Source: Robiginitomaculum sp.
GTDB lineage: Bacteria > Pseudomonadota > Alphaproteobacteria > Caulobacterales > Maricaulaceae
Assembly (NCBI GenBank): GCA_021647375.1
Contig: JAKIUV010000001.1
Coordinates: 52,111 to 116,110 of the forward strand
Reading direction: 5' to 3'
DNA length: 64,000 nucleotides
Shown here: positions 18,307 through 26,221 of the stretch, piece after piece
Layout of the letters: each line of letters opens with the position of its first letter
Position numbering within the stretch: position 1 is the stretch's first letter
The notes under the pieces: generated by a model
Told to the model about the DNA's origin: nothing
The model's database searches: none
What the model saw: the letters and a program-made list of their open reading frames with translations, nothing else
Program-made: the position numbers and the translations under genes

Positions 18307-18922
18307 CTACCCAATAAAGTTCGCCCTGTCTATTTGCAAAAGGTAATCAACTTGACCATCGAATTTTTTTTTCGCGGCTTTGCGTTCATCTTCTCCGAAA
18401 CGGGCTTCCTGCAATGCGTGTAAGTGCGCGGCGCTAATAAGGTCAAGCACAAGCGGAACGGTGATGGTTTTTTCCAATAGTCCGTGGGATTTTGCCTGTT
18501 CGAACATCGTACCTATTGGTTTCAACACGGCATTGATCGCATCCAATACCCGACCATAATCTTCTTTGGAACTAACCCAGCGGTAAGAGAAAAACACCGT
18601 TAATCTGCGGATAGGACTGGTCAGATTCTGGTTCCAAACCATGTCGATCATATCCAAACCAGCTTGCAGGGGATTGGCTGTCTCACTGCTCAAAACCTGC
18701 ACCTGCTCCGCTTGCAAATATATTAGCTCTAAATAGTGTTCCAGTAGCAAATTTTCCTTGGAACTAAAATGGGTATATATAGTGCCGTAACCAACCCCTG
18801 CCCGTTCAGCTATTTCAGTATAGGAGGTATCATCATAGCCTTTTTCATCAAATAGCGCATAGGCGGCTTTGAGGATTTTCTCGCGTGTGGCCTGTTTTTT
18901 TTTCTGATCGTGTTTTTGTCAT
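18307..18922 (-). CDS. TetR family transcriptional regulator, reading frame interrupted at an A9 tract
   Basis: The helix-turn-helix is intact in one frame (TREKILKAAYALFDEKGYDDTSYTEIAERAGVGYGTIYTHFS in the genome, quoted here only as TetR N-domain between 18762 and 18888), followed by a ligand domain to 18307. In that frame the first upstream stop is TGA at 18921-18919 and no start codon precedes the HTH. The natural ATG at 18922 (MTKTRSE) is one frame off. The shift lies in nine consecutive A residues (plus T9 at 18895-18903); eight would restore a full gene of about 205 aa. The cause could be a homopolymer sequencing error, a true frameshift or transcriptional slippage. A start at TTG 18750 would lose the DNA-binding domain and is unlikely. 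Confidence 0.75.
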
Positions 18923-19041
18923 TTGCTTATCATTTCACAGCGAGCGAAGTCGGTGGCGCACGCCTATTAACCACCTTATAGAACAAGTACAACTAAATGA
19001 ATACTCAATATCGTTAGTGTGCTTCAAATAATGTATGCATT

Positions 19042-19080
19042 TTAGGCCGCTAGGTTGTAGACAACGAGGTTACGGCCTAA
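19042..19080. promoter_or_regulatory. Nested inverted repeat upstream of the 79-aa gene
   Basis: TTAGGCCG (19042-19049) pairs perfectly with CGGCCTAA (19073-19080), enclosing a second perfect repeat GTTGT/ACAAC (19054-19058/19061-19065). It lies about 80 bp upstream of the small plus-strand gene and about 120 bp upstream of the TetR gene. It could be an operator for the TetR protein or a 5'UTR structure. It is not followed by a T-run, so it is not a standard terminator. Confidence 0.4.
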
Positions 19081-19162
19081 GCCAGCAAAATAGGTTTTCC
19101 ACAATAATTATCATTGACAAATATCATGTTATTGGAAAAAAGAAATATAACTTGAGGTCAAT

Positions 19163-19402
19163 ATGAATTCTGCCGATATTAAAAACAGATATTTACAAAC
19201 GGATTTACTCCGTAATGCATCGAATATGCTACAAGCGGTCGCCTGTATGGACGACGCGTCCTTGCGGGATATAAGCAATATTGTAGTACAAATAGACGAG
19301 CTTGCGGACAAAATGGAGGAACGGATTGGTGAACCTGAAGTGGCACCCACGCCTGACCCTACACAACGTAAGTCACCAAAATTGACTTTGGTAAGTCCTT
19401 AA
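19163..19402 (+). CDS. Small hypothetical protein (79 aa)
   Basis: I do not recognise this protein. It is acidic and mostly helical in character (RNASNMLQAVACMDDASLRD; IVVQIDELADKMEER), with a proline-rich tail (EPEVAPTPDPTQ). No signal peptide or membrane segment is present. A purine-rich TTGAGG lies upstream of the ATG. It is convergent with the next gene, ending 8 bp before its stop. Confidence 0.6.
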   Translation: MNSADIKNRYLQTDLLRNASNMLQAVACMDDASLRDISNIVVQIDELADKMEERIGEPEVAPTPDPTQRKSPKLTLVSP

Positions 19403-19409
19403 TGGACAC

Positions 19410-20024
19410 CTAACCAGAAGCTTGCCCCCAGTAATTATAAGAAAGAATTTTGGGTCCCGGAATATAATCTTGTTCTATTACGTCTATAGAAAGCCCGGCG
19501 CCTTTCAGGAGCGTCGGTATATCCCTGCCAGAATGACAGCCGCCTGCGATATTTTTCCAAATAGGGTCAATCCGGTTTTGCCATTTATGCACATTGGTAT
19601 CGGGTGCCTGGCCGTGCTCACAAAATAGTAGCTTTGCACCGGGCTTGAGCAGTCGTTTCATCTCGCGCAGCGCTTTTATGGGATCAGGGATAGTACACAA
19701 AGAATAGGTCACGACAACAGTATCGGCGCAAGCATCAGGCAACGGAATACTCTCTCCAGACAAGCCGATCCGCTCCAAGGGTTTATGAAATTTCGTCCGT
19801 TTTGCGGCGGCTTTTTTCCAAACATATTCGTCTGGATCTATGCCGATTAATTTACTAACTTTGTCCTGATCATAATAGGGCAAATTATGCCCCGACCCGA
19901 TACCGATTTCCACCACATCACCATAGGCTAAGGGGATGATCTTAGCCCGTTGTTTGCGGATAGGTTTAGTGGCACAGGCGCAATCAAGCACATGGGGCAA
20001 GATATGTCGGTTATAAAATCCCAT
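19410..20024 (-). CDS. Class I SAM-dependent methyltransferase
   Basis: This 204-aa protein has motif I VVEIGIGSGHNLPYY, an acidic LIGIDPDEYVW motif II, and motif IV ADTVVVTYSLCTIPD, followed by LREMKRLLKPGAKLLFCEHG. The pattern resembles UbiE/METTL7-like thiol or lipid methyltransferases. The substrate is not predictable. The N-terminal MGFYNRHILPHVLDCAC is a recurring start for this subgroup. It lies 9 bp downstream of the lipoprotein gene on the same strand. Confidence 0.87.
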   Translation of the reverse strand: MGFYNRHILPHVLDCACATKPIRKQRAKIIPLAYGDVVEIGIGSGHNLPYYDQDKVSKLIGIDPDEYVWKKAAAKRTKFHKPLERIGLSGESIPLPDACADTVVVTYSLCTIPDPIKALREMKRLLKPGAKLLFCEHGQAPDTNVHKWQNRIDPIWKNIAGGCHSGRDIPTLLKGAGLSIDVIEQDYIPGPKILSYNYWGQASG

Positions 20025-20033
20025 GACGTTTAT

Positions 20034-20519
20034 CTATTTACGTTTCATGGTCACCTGCACACCCGTTTTATCTTCCTTGAGAATTAAGGTTTTTTTGTCT
20101 AGCTTGACAATGGTGGATGTGCCCGCTTGTGATTTCATCTGCTGTGCAATCATACCACCCATATCCGGCATGCCGGGAATGTTGGTTTTCATTTTTATAT
20201 CAGCATCGGTTATTGTTTCGCTCAGTGTATTACCCTCAACCGACCATGTGGACTCGGTGGCAATGGTCATATCTAACTTAACGGGCAAGCCAGCACCAGA
20301 CATGGACATATTACCGCTCGCTTTAGCCGTATTGTCTTTGGAATAGGTGGATGTCATATCCGAAAACGTGATTGTCATGCCGCTTTCTGTCACCGTTGTC
20401 GGCTCGGAAGCCACCCATGTGCCAACCAGCAGGTTGTCGGAAGTGCCTTTCTTGCCACCGCAAGCCGTGAGCGTGATGAGTAAGAATGTAGTGAATGCTA
20501 AAAATAAAATACGTTTCAT
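20034..20519 (-). CDS. Putative lipoprotein of unknown function
   Basis: From ATG 20519, chosen over the TTG at 20531 because GAGGAC precedes it, the product is 161 aa. It has a signal peptide and lipobox LITLTAC (Cys near residue 20), then a GTWVASEPTTVTES start reminiscent of lipocalin-like or copper-resistance NlpE-style stress sensors. The body is Thr/Ser/Met-rich with repeated beta-like segments. I do not recognise a named family. Confidence 0.7.
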   Translation of the reverse strand: MKRILFLAFTTFLLITLTACGGKKGTSDNLLVGTWVASEPTTVTESGMTITFSDMTSTYSKDNTAKASGNMSMSGAGLPVKLDMTIATESTWSVEGNTLSETITDADIKMKTNIPGMPDMGGMIAQQMKSQAGTSTIVKLDKKTLILKEDKTGVQVTMKRK

Positions 20520-20605
20520 GACTGTCCTCAATGTGGTTGTGTTGTTTTATCGAGAAAAACCTTAACTAAGTATGCAAGGCATTGCAACAAGGACAAACGT
20601 TTAAT

Positions 20606-22000
20606 TTACTCTTCCGCGACAATCGGCAAACCAACTACAAAGACTGTGCCGTCTAGGCCCGTCGTCTCCAAAGATAAATTGCCGCCTTGGGCGCGGGCAA
20701 GCTCTCTGGATATTGTGAGGCCAAGTCCGGTTCCGCCTTTTCGAGCGCCGGAGGTGAATGCTTTGAACATATCTGCTTTGACACTATCCGGAATACCCGG
20801 CCCCGTATCTGTGATTTTGATACAGACTTTACCGTCTTTGCTTTCTGCCGTTACTTTTAGAATTTGTCTGTGGCTTACCTGCATAGCCTGCACGGCGTTG
20901 CGGAACAAATTATGGAAAATTCTGTAACTATGGTCAGGGTCTACCATCACAATCAAATCACCCGGAACGGCGTTGACAAACTTCACTTTACCTTCTTCGG
21001 CCATACTATCTGCGGCAGCCTCGTCTAAAAGTTTGGTGAGAACAACAGGTCGGGGTTCCGGTTTTTCCTGAGCGCTTTGCGAAAAACTTAACGTGGCTTC
21101 GCATAGTTTTACGCCGCGATCGACGGAGCGCACCAACCGCTCACCCATGCCTCTAATACGCTCGTCCGGGTCGCTGGCCAAACGGTCGGAAATAAGCTGG
21201 GTCGAAGTCAGGACATTGCGCAGATCATGATTAATCTTGGCCATAGCCATGCCCAGTGTCGCGAGGCGTTCTTGCTGTTTAAGCGCCGTCCAGATACCAG
21301 ATTTCATGTCGCGAAATTCCCGCTCCAACTGTCCAATTTCGTCATGGCGTGTGACTGGTTTTTCTACGTCCGTTCGCTTGCGCGGGTCTTTGCGGAACCG
21401 CGCCAAACCGCGTGCCAATTGACGGATGGGGCGAACTATAATTCGCGACAAAGCCCCATAGATCATCACTCCGGTCAACAGGGAAATCGCCAGAGACCAC
21501 AATAATACCCGCTTACTATAATCCAGCATGGCAGCCTTTAGGGCGCTCTGCGGCACCAAAACTTCGAGGGCGTCGACGCCGTCCACGGTCGGCTCTGACA
21601 AAATGCGGATATAAGCACTGCCGTCCCCAAAGAAATCGCGAAAGCTGTCGCGAAATAGTGGCAAGCGGCGCTCGCCCCGCAAATCGGCCAGAATAATTTT
21701 GTCCGTAAGCGGCGGCATACCCAAAACCAATTGACTCATACCGTCCCGCTTTTGCGCCACCATGCTAACATCGGTGTCTTGCATAAAGCGGTTACTCAGC
21801 ATTTCGCCGCCCTCATAATTGGGCACTCCCTCAATAGCCAAAGTCAAAAGACCAGCCGATTGCGCACGTTCCTTTAGCCAAGTTTGGCGGAACAGGGCGG
21901 CGGACGGAATAAAAATTAAAACTTCCGCCACCATGACAAACAACACTGTCAACAACAGCAATTTTCCGGACAGCCGACGCATGAGAATTTTTTCCAACAT
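20606..22000 (-). CDS. Membrane sensor histidine kinase (orphan)
   Basis: This 464-aa protein has TM1 at residues 13-35, a periplasmic sensor region to about 165, TM2 near 168-188, a HAMP-like domain (RIIVRPIRQLARGL), and a HisKA-type helix with the phospho-acceptor His in KINHDLRNVLTSTQL. The HATPase domain has an N box (HNLFRNAVQAM), G1 (DTGPGIPD) and G2 (GGTGLGLTIS). No response regulator gene is adjacent, so its partner is elsewhere. The ligand is unknown. Confidence 0.9.
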   Translation of the reverse strand: MLEKILMRRLSGKLLLLTVLFVMVAEVLIFIPSAALFRQTWLKERAQSAGLLTLAIEGVPNYEGGEMLSNRFMQDTDVSMVAQKRDGMSQLVLGMPPLTDKIILADLRGERRLPLFRDSFRDFFGDGSAYIRILSEPTVDGVDALEVLVPQSALKAAMLDYSKRVLLWSLAISLLTGVMIYGALSRIIVRPIRQLARGLARFRKDPRKRTDVEKPVTRHDEIGQLEREFRDMKSGIWTALKQQERLATLGMAMAKINHDLRNVLTSTQLISDRLASDPDERIRGMGERLVRSVDRGVKLCEATLSFSQSAQEKPEPRPVVLTKLLDEAAADSMAEEGKVKFVNAVPGDLIVMVDPDHSYRIFHNLFRNAVQAMQVSHRQILKVTAESKDGKVCIKITDTGPGIPDSVKADMFKAFTSGARKGGTGLGLTISRELARAQGGNLSLETTGLDGTVFVVGLPIVAEE

Positions 22001-22021
22001 GGGATAAACTAACGTAGTTGC

Positions 22022-23446
22022 TTAGTGAAATCTAGCCATGAGTGCCGCCAGCTTTCTCGTCTTGGGGGAAAACACCGATTCGGTGTACCAAGAAGACGCG
22101 GCGCGTTTGACAGCTTCGGAGCGGGTTGGATAGGGCGAGATCATTTTAGTCAAATGAATGATTTTCATTTTATTGGCCATAGCCAGTGAAATGATATGGA
22201 TAAGCTCGCCCGCCCCCTCCCCGACAATCGAAGCCCCGACAATGCGGCCATTGCCCTGCGCAATAATTTTAACCCCGCCTTTGGTGGAGCGTTCTGCGAT
22301 AGCGCGGTCATTTTCTGAAAAATCGAAATGTACGGGTTTAATATCCGAATATTGACCCCGCGCCGACTTTTCTGTCAGGCCAATGCTGGCCAATTCAGGC
22401 TGGGTATAAACGGCGGCGGGCATATTATTTGTCTCGGCGCTGGCTTTGAAAAACGGTACAAAATAAAAGTTCTTGATAATAACGCCGGCATGGTGCCCGG
22501 CAATATGGGTCAGACCACCGCGCCCCGATACATCACCAACCGCATAGACACGCTTGTTGGATGTGCGCAGGTATTTATCGGTGACAATGCCGCCCCGCCC
22601 CGTGGTCACACCCGCCGCTTCGAGATTCAAATTTTCGATCACAGGTCTGCGTCCCGCCGCAACCAATAAATGCGACCCGGTTAAAACCGTGCCGTCTTCG
22701 AGGTCGACCGCGACCCCGGCTTTGGTTTTACGGACGAGTTTAGTGTTGACGGGGGCATGAAATATAACACCCTCGTGCTTAAGCGCATCTATAAGCACTT
22801 TGGCATGTTCCGGTTCCGAGCGGTCGAGAGGGTGCGCAATATCTATAATCTCGACCTTACTGCCAAGGCGGTTAAAGGCCTGCCCCAGTTCTAACCCGAT
22901 AGGCCCCGAGCCAATTATCAGCAAATGCTTGGGCAGATCATCAATAGTAAAAATTTCTTCATTGGTGGTAAAGGGTGTTTCTTTAAGCCCCGCAATAGGC
23001 GGTGCAGAGGCGCGGCTACCCGTGGCGATAATGATGCGTTTGGCACGGGTGATGGTGGTGGCAGATTGCACAATATTGGCATCTTTAAAACTGGCCATTT
23101 CGCGGATAACCGTACAGCCGAGACCCTCAAAACGTTCTTGGGAATCGACAGGCGCGATAGTTTCGATGACACCTTTGACATGGGCTTTGACGGCCTGGAA
23201 ATCTATTTTAGGCTGAACGCTCGCAATGCCGAACGGCTCGCCTGTGCTAAATGCGTGGGCATGTTTCGCCGCAGCGATTAAGGCTTTGGACGGCACGCAA
23301 CCATAGTTGAGACAATCACCGCCCATGGCTTCGGCTTCGTACAGCACGACCGAACGGCCCAACTGCGCTGCACCTGACGCGATAGACAAACCGCCCGCGC
23401 CCGCGCCGATAATACACAGATCAACATTATATTCAGTTTTCGACAT
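22022..23446 (-). CDS. Pyridine nucleotide-disulfide oxidoreductase (mercuric-reductase/Lpd-like)
   Basis: This 474-aa flavoprotein has an FAD motif (CIIGAGAGGLSIASGA), the redox-active disulfide GGDCLNYGCVPSKAL, an NAD(P) motif (LLIIGSGPIGLELGQAF) and a second FAD motif (RVYAVGDVSGRGGLTH). The C-terminal dimerisation domain has an ISPYPTRSEAVKRAA ending typical of MerA-like enzymes, but the C-terminal Cys pair of true MerA is absent. I place the start at ATG 23446 behind AAGGGG; the longer frame to 23503 overlaps the upstream membrane protein gene. Pairing with a TVP38 protein is a recurring arrangement. Confidence 0.88.
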   Translation of the reverse strand: MSKTEYNVDLCIIGAGAGGLSIASGAAQLGRSVVLYEAEAMGGDCLNYGCVPSKALIAAAKHAHAFSTGEPFGIASVQPKIDFQAVKAHVKGVIETIAPVDSQERFEGLGCTVIREMASFKDANIVQSATTITRAKRIIIATGSRASAPPIAGLKETPFTTNEEIFTIDDLPKHLLIIGSGPIGLELGQAFNRLGSKVEIIDIAHPLDRSEPEHAKVLIDALKHEGVIFHAPVNTKLVRKTKAGVAVDLEDGTVLTGSHLLVAAGRRPVIENLNLEAAGVTTGRGGIVTDKYLRTSNKRVYAVGDVSGRGGLTHIAGHHAGVIIKNFYFVPFFKASAETNNMPAAVYTQPELASIGLTEKSARGQYSDIKPVHFDFSENDRAIAERSTKGGVKIIAQGNGRIVGASIVGEGAGELIHIISLAMANKMKIIHLTKMISPYPTRSEAVKRAASSWYTESVFSPKTRKLAALMARFH

Positions 23447-23456
23447 GGTAGCCCCT

Positions 23457-24218
23457 TTATGTTTTTTTGGATGCTTTTTTATTGGATAATTTTTTATAAA
23501 CAACCGGTATCATGGACAGCAGCATCAGACCTAATATAGGCAGGATAACCGCTGGCCTGAACATCAAGCCCGATAGCGGCACATCTTGCCCGGCGGACAG
23601 TGCATCACCAATGCCGTTGCCAACACTGACATACACGAAACTGCCCGGAATAATGCCGAAAAACGTCGTTAGCACATAATTGCGTACCTTCACATCGAAC
23701 AAAGCCGGGACGATATTGACGATAAAAAACGGAAAAATCGGCACAAGCCGCAGGATGAACAAATAGGACAGCTCGTTTTCTTTGAGACCCTTTTCAAATT
23801 TTGCCATAAACGGCCCCGCCTTGGCCGCAAGACCAGAGCCAAGCGCCGACCGTGCGACAAGGAATATAATCGTCGCGCCAATTGTCGCCCCTATAATAAC
23901 CGCAGGCACGCCCGTGGTCAGGCCGAACAAAAACCCGGCGAAAATACTGAGAAAGCCAGCCCCCGGAACGGATATGGCTACCAAGATTGCATAGATTGCA
24001 ACAAACCCAACCACCGCCAATAGATAATTATCCGCCACGAAGGCTTTCAAAAACTCCTGATTATCGCGCAAGGAATCGAGGTTGATATATTTCGGGCCGC
24101 CGAGCGCAATAAACGCGGTCAGAGCGGCGGCGATAATGGCCAAGGGCAAAAACCGTTTCAACTTAGATTTTTTCACTTGCGCATCGGGTGCGGGCATATC
24201 TGTGGTGTCGGGTTCCAT
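23457..24218 (-). CDS. TVP38/TMEM64 family inner-membrane protein
   Basis: This 253-aa protein has five to six hydrophobic segments. The VTT (SNARE-associated/DedA-like) domain shows SVPGAGFLSIFAGFLFGLTTGV, GATIGATIIFLVARSALG and the reentrant-loop-like LRLVPIFPFFIVNIVPALF. The family is linked to lipid scrambling and membrane homeostasis. The N-terminal 25 residues are acidic and then basic, and the C-terminus ends in lysines. It is just upstream of the flavoprotein gene (10-bp gap). Confidence 0.9.
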   Translation of the reverse strand: MEPDTTDMPAPDAQVKKSKLKRFLPLAIIAAALTAFIALGGPKYINLDSLRDNQEFLKAFVADNYLLAVVGFVAIYAILVAISVPGAGFLSIFAGFLFGLTTGVPAVIIGATIGATIIFLVARSALGSGLAAKAGPFMAKFEKGLKENELSYLFILRLVPIFPFFIVNIVPALFDVKVRNYVLTTFFGIIPGSFVYVSVGNGIGDALSAGQDVPLSGLMFRPAVILPILGLMLLSMIPVVYKKLSNKKASKKT

Positions 24219-24242
24219 AGTTTTCTCTCATTTATGGGTATG

Positions 24243-25424
24243 TTATTTAGGCGCGTTTACGTCCCAGTCATAGGCATATTTATCGATCTTTTTGCGGCCT
24301 TCCAATTGGGCAAGTAAATCAGCGTCCGCATATTGGCGCAAATGGGCAAGGACACCCGCCGTATTACCGCCGAAATCCGCCTTGAACCATTTGTAAATAC
24401 TGGAAACTTGCAAGCGGCCATTGCTGAACTTCGCGCCGCGCGGTGAATTGATATAGGCGCGGGCGGCAATTTCTTGGGTGGCAGCAAGGTTCTCGCTAGT
24501 CCACGGCGTGATTTTCAAATTCGGACAACCAATGGACGCGCAATTGACCATATAATGTACCATAGGCGTTTGGTATGTTGGGCGCATTATATCGTGTTCG
24601 ATATTGTCCAATGACAATTCACGCCCCTCGACCATCACCAAATCCCGCTTCCAAGGCCCGGCACGGTAGCCAGATTTAATCTTGCGAATGGATTTAACTG
24701 GGTAGTTCTCGGCCACCACTTGCACGGTCAGCGCATTATAAAGATTGGCCCAATAGGCAATAGCATCATTGGGGGGCATAGCGGAGGGTTTTTGGCTGGC
24801 CAAATGGTCAATATATTTACCCAAATTCTCCGTATCGCCCGCCGACGCCTTTAGTGCGGCATAATCAAACCGGGTGAGGCCGTCTGCCCCGTCGTGCAAA
24901 TAGCGGGTCAAGATATCACCCCAATACTCTGGCGCGGTCATCATTGTTGGCGCATCCGCTATTTCCGTCTTATTTATTGTTTCAGGCATTGTTTCTACAC
25001 CCTGAACCTGAGCAACCAAAATTGGTTCTGCTCCACCACCTTGTAGCGCGATTTGGGGCACAAACGCTGCGCTAGATGGTGGAGCAGAGGAGTATCCTGC
25101 CACCCTCCCTAAAGCTGGCACACTATCCGTAGAGAGGGGGAGAACAGATAGGTTCCGAACAGTAGGGAAACTGGCAGGAAAGTGGGAAGGAAAGCGAGTT
25201 GAAGCTTGAAGGGTTAAAGATAGGTTAAGAGTAGAATCACCCACGCCAGAAGGCAAAATTTGCGAACGAGCTTCTTGGTTTGGCATCACAATACCTAAAG
25301 ATTGAAACAGGCTCGCCCCGTTGTGCGCTGACCATGTTATCGCTTGCGCGGATACGCTAGTCGCAACCAGGCTTATGGTTATTGCCGACAGCGTCAAAAG
25401 TACTTTGTATTGCATATTGCGCAC
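24243..25424 (-). CDS. Secreted DUF547 domain protein with an unusual N-terminal segment
   Basis: From GTG 25424 (GGAGG at 5-nt spacing) the product is about 393 aa. It has a signal peptide ending SVSAQA, then about 135 residues of Ser/Pro/Ala-rich sequence, then a DUF547 domain from about residue 165 (YWGDILTRYLHDGADGLTRFDYAALK). The conserved DUF547 features IAYWANLYNALTVQ and VNCASIGCPNLK are present. The function of DUF547 is unknown. The N-terminal insert contains an 18-bp interrupted inverted repeat (25027-25088), suggesting a repeat element inserted in frame. Confidence 0.83.
   Translation of the reverse strand: MRNMQYKVLLTLSAITISLVATSVSAQAITWSAHNGASLFQSLGIVMPNQEARSQILPSGVGDSTLNLSLTLQASTRFPSHFPASFPTVRNLSVLPLSTDSVPALGRVAGYSSAPPSSAAFVPQIALQGGGAEPILVAQVQGVETMPETINKTEIADAPTMMTAPEYWGDILTRYLHDGADGLTRFDYAALKASAGDTENLGKYIDHLASQKPSAMPPNDAIAYWANLYNALTVQVVAENYPVKSIRKIKSGYRAGPWKRDLVMVEGRELSLDNIEHDIMRPTYQTPMVHYMVNCASIGCPNLKITPWTSENLAATQEIAARAYINSPRGAKFSNGRLQVSSIYKWFKADFGGNTAGVLAHLRQYADADLLAQLEGRKKIDKYAYDWDVNAPK
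25027..25088. repeat. Inverted repeat inside the DUF547 coding sequence
   Basis: TCTGCTCCACCA (25027-25038) and TGGTGGAGCAGA (25077-25088) are perfect complements, and TAGCGC (25044-25049) with GCGCTA (25069-25074) extend the stem past a small bulge. The loop is 19 nt. The repeat is translated as part of a low-complexity segment (SSAPPSSAAF...LQGGGAEPI), outside the conserved domain. Confidence 0.7.
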
Positions 25425-25571
25425 ATGCGCCTCCAAATTCGTTCAATCTCAATATAGCGCCTTTTGCGCAAATTACATCTCAAGTCAGTTCACAAAGCCG
25501 TGCACATTTCGTGCGCGGACAAAACAAGTAAATTAAGCATGGTTTTTACGCACTATAATGCTGGGTATGGC

Positions 25572-25600
25572 TTGACTCGCGTACTTTCGCCGCCTAAAGA
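25572..25600 (+). promoter_or_regulatory. Candidate sigma-70 promoter for rpmH-rnpA
   Basis: TTGACT (25572-25577) and TAAAGA (25595-25600) are separated by 17 bp, about 57 bp upstream of the rpmH ATG. A second -10-like TATAAT at 25554-25559 has no good -35. The 25425-25656 gap between the divergent DUF547 and rpmH genes shows nothing else. Confidence 0.45.
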
Positions 25601-25656
25601 CCCCGTCTTGATTTAATTTCGCGCTAAAGTGCGCACTAAAGTGTAGTGAGACCGAT

Positions 25657-25791
25657 ATGAAACGTACATTCCAACCCTCAAAAATCGTCCGCGCCCGCCG
25701 TCACGGCTTCCGTTCACGCATGGCCACAAAAAATGGTCGTTTGGTTTTGGCGCGTCGTCGTGCCAAAGGCCGTAAGCGTCTGTCGGCTTAA
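25657..25791 (+). CDS. rpmH: 50S ribosomal protein bL34
   Basis: This 44-aa protein ([20 protein letters not shown] at its start) is the very basic, highly conserved bL34. It lies 33 bp upstream of rnpA, the universal rpmH-rnpA arrangement, and is followed by yidC. Confidence 0.98.
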   Translation: MKRTFQPSKIVRARRHGFRSRMATKNGRLVLARRRAKGRKRLSA

Positions 25792-25824
25792 AGCCTGCTT
25801 AAGGGCAGTAAAAACCGTTCAGAA

Positions 25825-26169
25825 ATGACCATTAAAAATATCAAACTCGGGAAGCTAAAAAAGCGTTCCGAGTTTTTGTATGTCCGGGACGGGCGTTATC
25901 AGGCTAAACCCAATATTGTTATCCAGATGCGCGCCCAATCCGAGGCAACCGAAATGATCAATGTCGGTTTTACAGCCACCAAAAAAATCGGCAATGCCGT
26001 GGTGCGCAATAGGTGCAAACGTCGCCTACGGGAATTGGCGAGAGCCTTATTACCCCTACACGGCAAGCCTGGGCATAATTATGTATTCATCGCGCGGGCA
26101 AACACGGCCAAGGCTGAGTGGGCGGACTTACAAAAAGATGTTGAGAAAGCGCTTTTAAGACTGGCGTAA
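25825..26169 (+). CDS. rnpA: Ribonuclease P protein component
   Basis: This 114-aa basic protein subunit of RNase P assists the RNA subunit in tRNA 5' maturation. The signature NVGFTATKKIGNAVVRNRCKR carries the conserved RNR motif. It sits between rpmH and yidC. The short membrane-insertion factor yidD usually found between rnpA and yidC is not present in the 52-bp gap. Confidence 0.97.
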   Translation: MTIKNIKLGKLKKRSEFLYVRDGRYQAKPNIVIQMRAQSEATEMINVGFTATKKIGNAVVRNRCKRRLRELARALLPLHGKPGHNYVFIARANTAKAEWADLQKDVEKALLRLA

Positions 26170-26221
26170 ATCGGTATAAAGCCCAAAACCTGAATGCAAT
26201 ATTTGCAATGAAAGACTTCTC

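Noticed and set aside
18307..18750. Short TetR product starting at TTG 18750
   Set aside because: It would lack the DNA-binding domain, which is intact upstream in the same frame up to the A9 tract.
19090..19162. Fur box upstream of the 79-aa gene (AATAATTATCATTGACA)
   Set aside because: Only a partial match to the Fur consensus, in an AT-rich stretch, with no iron-related neighbour.
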